Assembly (NCBI GenBank): GCA_003132665.1
Contig: PKYN01000009.1
Coordinates: 175,859 to 239,858 of the forward strand
DNA: 64,000 nucleotides
Reading direction: 5' to 3'
Source: Actinomycetota bacterium
GTDB lineage: Bacteria; Actinomycetota; Thermoleophilia; Gaiellales; Gaiellaceae
A program made the position numbers and the translations under genes. Every line of letters starts with the position of its first letter. Position 1 is the stretch's first letter. The notes beneath the pieces are model-generated. The model worked only from the letters and a program-made list of their open reading frames with translations. It had not been told where the DNA came from and did no database searches. Positions 60,814 to 64,000 of this stretch are shown here, piece by piece.

Positions 60814-61694
60814 AGATCGAGCAGAGCGCCGCTCTCGGTCGATACACGACCTTCGGCAGCGGAGGGCCGGCGCGGGGCTTCATGCGGGCTCGCAACGAGG
60901 AAGACGTCGCCCGGGCGCTCGCCTGGGCGGCCGAGCGTGACCTGCCCGTCCTTCCGCTCGGCTTCGGCTCCAACCTGCTTGTCGCGGACGTTGGCGTCGA
61001 GGCGCTCGTGCTCAGGCTCGAGGGCGAGCTGGCGTCCGTCGAGATCGACGGCGAGACGATGATCGCCGGCGGCGGAGCGGCCGACGCGCTCTGCGCGCGT
61101 CTGGCGCAGGCCGCAGGACTCTCGGGGCTCGAGTTCGCGGCCTCGATTCCAGGCACGGTGGGCGGCGGCGTCTGCATGAACGCGGGCGCCTGGGGCAGCG
61201 ACTTCGGCGCCGTGCTCTCGCGGGCGCTGGTTGCAGAGCGCGAGGGATCGCGCTGGCTCGATTGCAGTCAGCTCGGTCTGCGCTACCGAGGCTCCGCGCT
61301 TGGCGCCGGGCAGATCGTCGTCCGCGCCGAGATCAGGCTCGAGCGGAGCTCCGCGAAGGAAATCGAAAGCGGCGTCCAGGCCAAGAAGGAGCAGCGGCGA
61401 TCGAGCCAACCTTCGGGCATCCGCACCTTCGGCAGCGTGTTCAAGAATCCCGAGCACGAGCTCGGCGCCGGGCGCATGATCGACGCCTGCGGGCTCAAGG
61501 GCGAACGAATCGGCGGAGCGAGAATCTCGCTCCAGCACGCGAACTTCATCGAGAACTGCGGCGACGCGACAACGGCCGACGCGCTCGCACTGATCGAGCT
61601 GGCCCGCCGCCGCGCGCACGAGCAATTCGGCGTCGTGCTCGAGCCCGAGGTCCGGCTGATCGGCGAGATCTCGCTACCTCCCGTCGAGTCATAG
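60810..61694 (+). CDS. murB: MurB, UDP-N-acetylenolpyruvoylglucosamine reductase
   Basis: The 294-residue FAD enzyme reduces the enolpyruvyl group to give UDP-MurNAc. It shows NTTFGSGG-type start (GRYTTFGSGGPA), the FAD motif LGFGSNLLV, SIPGTVGGGVCMNAGAWG, the catalytic Ser region GSVFKNP, and QHANFIEN. Length is normal for type II MurB. ftsQ begins 21 bases after its stop. Confidence 0.96.
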   Translation: MKIEQSAALGRYTTFGSGGPARGFMRARNEEDVARALAWAAERDLPVLPLGFGSNLLVADVGVEALVLRLEGELASVEIDGETMIAGGGAADALCARLAQAAGLSGLEFAASIPGTVGGGVCMNAGAWGSDFGAVLSRALVAEREGSRWLDCSQLGLRYRGSALGAGQIVVRAEIRLERSSAKEIESGVQAKKEQRRSSQPSGIRTFGSVFKNPEHELGAGRMIDACGLKGERIGGARISLQHANFIENCGDATTADALALIELARRRAHEQFGVVLEPEVRLIGEISLPPVES

Positions 61695-61715
61695 ACCAGT
61701 TGCATTCGACGACCC

Positions 61716-62633
61716 ATGGCGAGGGCGCTGGAGTTCTTCGCTTATAGCGAGCTCCTCAGGCCTGCGGCCGGGGGTAGGAGGGACTACGGCCGGCGCGAAA
61801 TAGGCGCAGTGGCCAGCACAACCCGCAGGACGAGCGCGCGCGTTGTCGTGCCGATGAAGCGTCGCCGCAAGTCGCGCCGGGCGCTGACAAAGAGCATGCC
61901 GAGCGGGCGCACGATCGCGCTTCTGTTCGCCGCGCTGATGGTTGTCGTCGGCTTGTACGCAGTCGCCTTGAAAAGCTCGCTTTTCGCGCTCGAGAAGGTT
62001 GAGATCAGGGGCGCCACTCCGGCCCTCTCGCGCCAGATCGACGCGGTCGTCAAGCCGCTGCGCGGGCGCAGTCTGGTCGGGCTGAACGGAGCCGGCGTGA
62101 AGCAGGCGATCCTGGCGATTCCGGAGGTCAAGACGGTGCGAGTCGATCGTGCGTTTCCCAACACGTTGCGCATCGTCGTCTCCCGCGAGCACCCGGTCGC
62201 CGTGCTCCGCCGAGGCCGGGAGGCCTGGGTGATCGCCGTCAGCGGTAAGGTGGTGCGCCCGCTCCGGCGCGGTCGAGGACAGGATCTGGCTCGCGTCTGG
62301 GTGCCCGCTTCGGTGGCCGTGAGTATCGGCGATCCACTCGCCGATCGCGGCGTCAGAACTGCGATCGGCGTGCTCGCTACGCTCCAGCGCTCGAAGCACT
62401 CGATGAAGCCCACGAGCGTGCTCGTCCGTAACGGCGATCTGACGCTCACGCTCGGCTCGAGCACCGAGTTGCGCTTCGGCGACGCCTCGGAGGTGACGCT
62501 GAAACTGGCCGTGGCCGAGAAGATCCTGCCCGATCTCGCGGCCCCTCAGGCCGGGTCGATCGCCTACCTCGATGTGAGCGTTCCCGATCGGGCGGTAGGT
62601 GGAACCGAGTTGAAGTCGAACCAAGGTCGTTAG
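61716..62633 (+). CDS. ftsQ: FtsQ, cell-division protein with POTRA domain
   Basis: The bitopic membrane protein has a basic cytoplasmic part, one membrane segment (GRTIALLFAALMVVVGLYAVAL) and a POTRA domain (FALEKVEIRGATPALSRQI ... VRVDRAFPNTLRIVVSREHPVAVLRRG). It links FtsB/FtsL to the divisome. ATG 61716 gives 305 residues; ATG 61854 would give 259 and is equally plausible. Just after its TAG stop lie 12 bases matching the gene-end repeat core. Confidence 0.9.
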   Translation: MARALEFFAYSELLRPAAGGRRDYGRREIGAVASTTRRTSARVVVPMKRRRKSRRALTKSMPSGRTIALLFAALMVVVGLYAVALKSSLFALEKVEIRGATPALSRQIDAVVKPLRGRSLVGLNGAGVKQAILAIPEVKTVRVDRAFPNTLRIVVSREHPVAVLRRGREAWVIAVSGKVVRPLRRGRGQDLARVWVPASVAVSIGDPLADRGVRTAIGVLATLQRSKHSMKPTSVLVRNGDLTLTLGSSTELRFGDASEVTLKLAVAEKILPDLAAPQAGSIAYLDVSVPDRAVGGTELKSNQGR

Positions 62634-62665
62634 GGTTGAAGCACTCCAACAGGCCGCGTAACGCG

Positions 62666-62694
62666 TTGACAGCTATAGAAAGGGCGCGTACGCT
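62666..62694 (+). promoter_or_regulatory. Strong promoter for ftsZ
   Basis: TTGACA at 62666-62671 and TACGCT at 62689-62694 are separated by 17 bases, a near-ideal housekeeping promoter. The start codon of ftsZ is about 58 bases downstream. It lets ftsZ be expressed at a higher level than the upstream wall genes. Confidence 0.8.
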
Positions 62695-62752
62695 GCCGTT
62701 TCACGAGGCTCGGCGATCTGCCGATACTTCTTTTTGAGCTAAGTCGCACAAG

Positions 62753-63823
62753 ATGAAAGACCAATCGAACAGCTATCTAGCGGTGATCAAGGTCGTCGGT
62801 GTCGGCGGCGGCGGCTCGAATGCGGTCAATCGCATGGTCGACGCCCACATCTCCGGGGTCGAGTTCATCGTGGTGAACACCGACGCGCAGGCGCTTCTCA
62901 TGTGCGACGCCGACATCAAGGTTCACATCGGCGCCAAGGCGACGCGCGGGCTCGGAGCCGGCGCCAACCCCGAGGTCGGTAAGGCGGCCGCCGAAGAGAG
63001 TCGCGACGAGTTGAAGGAGGCGCTGAAGGGCGCCGACATGATTTTCGTTACGGCCGGTGAGGGCGGCGGCACAGGCACCGGCGCGGCTCCGATCGTGGCC
63101 GAGATCGCGACGGAGCTGGGCGCGCTCACCGTGGGCGTGGTCACCAAGCCGTTCAGCTTCGAGGGGCAAAAGCGATCGAGCCAGGCGCTGCGCGGAATTG
63201 AAGACCTGCGCGACCGGGTCGACACGCTGATCGTGGTCGAGAACGACCGGCTGCTGGAGGTCGTGGAGAAGAAGACGACCGTCGTCGAGGCCTTCAAGAT
63301 GGCCGACGACGTGCTGCGCCAGGGTGTGCAGGGCATCACCGATCTGATCACGACGCCCGGCCTCGTCAACCTCGACTTCGCCGACGTGCGCACGATCATG
63401 CGCGACGCCGGTACTGCGGTCATGGGCATCGGGCTCGGCTCGGGCCCGAACCGCGCCGCCGAAGCGGCTCAGCAGGCCATCGCCTCGCCGCTTCTGGACG
63501 CTTCGATCGAGGGCGCGACCGGCGTTCTGCTGAACATCTCCGGCGGCTCGGACATCGGTCTGTTCGAGGTGAACGAGGCCGCAGAGCTGGTGACGGCTGC
63601 GGCCGACCAGAGCGCCAACGTGATCTTCGGCGCCGTCATCGACGAATCGCTCAAGGGCGACGTTCGCGTGACGGTGATCGCGACCGGCTTCGGCGCGGGC
63701 GGCGAGCACCGGCGCTGGCAGGCGACCCGAACCGGCGAGCGCATACGCGAAAAGAAGGCGCCCGAGACGTTCGAGGTGCCCGAGGAGATCCTCGAGATTC
63801 CCTCCTTCCTGCGCGAAGACTGA
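62753..63823 (+). CDS. ftsZ: FtsZ, tubulin-like division ring protein
   Basis: The 356-residue GTPase forms the division ring. The tubulin signature [10 protein letters not shown], the T3 loop and the T7 loop ([11 protein letters not shown]) are intact. The short C-terminal linker ends with the conserved peptide [13 protein letters not shown], which binds membrane tethers. No ftsA is seen. ATG 62753 gives the standard start ([19 protein letters not shown]). Confidence 0.98.
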   Translation: MKDQSNSYLAVIKVVGVGGGGSNAVNRMVDAHISGVEFIVVNTDAQALLMCDADIKVHIGAKATRGLGAGANPEVGKAAAEESRDELKEALKGADMIFVTAGEGGGTGTGAAPIVAEIATELGALTVGVVTKPFSFEGQKRSSQALRGIEDLRDRVDTLIVVENDRLLEVVEKKTTVVEAFKMADDVLRQGVQGITDLITTPGLVNLDFADVRTIMRDAGTAVMGIGLGSGPNRAAEAAQQAIASPLLDASIEGATGVLLNISGGSDIGLFEVNEAAELVTAAADQSANVIFGAVIDESLKGDVRVTVIATGFGAGGEHRRWQATRTGERIREKKAPETFEVPEEILEIPSFLRED

Positions 63824-63848
63824 CGACGACGCCGTTTTATCGGATCTT

Positions 63849-63863
63849 TATTCAGTCTGAATA
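63849..63863. promoter_or_regulatory. 15-bp palindrome upstream of the last gene
   Basis: TATTCAG and CTGAATA flank a single T, giving a perfect odd palindrome 12 bases before the next start codon. It resembles an operator for a dimeric regulator; it could also help end the ftsZ transcript, although it lacks a T tract. Confidence 0.5.
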
Positions 63864-63875
63864 GGCTCGCGATTA

Positions 63876-64000
63876 ATGCGCGGCAGGCTTCGTTACGCAA
63901 TAGCAGCGTCTCTGGTCATCTTGATCGGGGCAGGCACGGCGCTTGGTATCGATCTGAGCCGCGGCAGCGGCTCGGCGGCGACGAACCTGGTCAACCCGTC
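63876..64000 (+). CDS. Secreted protein, N-terminal part only
   Basis: The frame starts at ATG 63876 and runs off the window after 41 codons. It has a basic start and a hydrophobic segment (YAIAASLVILIGAGTALGI) that should be a signal peptide or anchor, followed by a Ser/Gly-rich stretch. The product cannot be identified from this fragment. Confidence 0.6.
   Translation, partial: MRGRLRYAIAASLVILIGAGTALGIDLSRGSGSAATNLVNP

Noticed and set aside
62586..62598. 12-base match CGATCGGGCGGT inside ftsQ
   Set aside because: It is within conserved coding sequence of the protein's end, without arms, so chance is the better explanation.
1..64000. CRISPR arrays, transposases, prophage genes and rRNA
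   Set aside because: I looked for regularly spaced repeats, integrase or transposase motifs, phage structural genes and rRNA landmarks and saw none.

Overview
The window is GC-rich, densely coding chromosomal DNA from an actinobacterium, most likely class Thermoleophilia (Solirubrobacterales/Gaiellales-like). The taxonomic guess rests on the pdx-yebC-ruvCAB and mra-mur-fts gene orders, a DNP-R type MurE (meso-diaminopimelate wall), a fused PafBC, the divergent MurG acceptor loop (SEADAHLGLANR), and a secreted 'SPAM...GSVGT.QLKNNAV' collagen-like protein of a type I associate with Thermoleophilia. I ran no database search. Many genes are chained by 4-base ATGA or GTGA overlaps, which marks several long operons. 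No rRNA, tRNA, CRISPR array, prophage or transposase gene was seen. Layout. 1-12.8 kb: the 3' end of pdxS, an opposed carbonyl-reductase-like SDR, pdxT and yebC; then a 5.4-kb block with a collagen-like secreted protein and a giant repeat-bearing multicopper oxidase ending in a strong terminator; then ruvC-ruvA-ruvB, a hypothetical and recJ. Vitamin B6 synthesis, yebC and Holliday-junction genes normally adjoin, so two insertions appear to have split the cluster. 13-20.9 kb: a GNAT enzyme, rel (ppGpp), a flippase-like membrane protein, phosphomannomutase/phosphoglucomutase, an M23 peptidase with coiled coil, hpt and a small nuclease-fold candidate. 20.9-25 kb: a four-gene operon of metallophosphoesterase, cyclic 2,3-diphosphoglycerate synthetase, 2-phosphoglycerate kinase and a GlpX-like phosphatase lacking conserved metal ligands. 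This is a complete predicted route from 2-phosphoglycerate to cyclic 2,3-diphosphoglycerate. 25-37 kb: sufT, queG, pafBC, a zinc-ribbon/SPOR pair, a response regulator and histidine kinase, class II fructose-bisphosphate aldolase, a coiled-coil protein, queA and tgt; queG, queA and tgt together indicate queuosine tRNA modification. 37-48 kb: a secDF fusion, a phasin-like protein, an MprF-type protein, an UbiB-type kinase, a response regulator with a degenerate receiver, ogt, two PfkB sugar kinases and a SpoIIM-like protein. 48.5-64 kb: the division and cell-wall cluster mraZ-rsmH-ftsL-ftsI-murE-murF-mraY-murD-ftsW-murG-murC-murB-ftsQ-ftsZ, with an MraZ operator upstream, its own promoter before ftsZ, and the start of a secreted protein at the window edge. 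The most unusual non-coding signal is a repeat present at two sites (34.2-34.4 kb and 57.1-57.2 kb). Each copy sits immediately after a stop codon and shares a core with the other. Each is bounded by a perfect inverted repeat whose arms consist of the host gene's own 3' end, so the arms differ between copies while the core does not.
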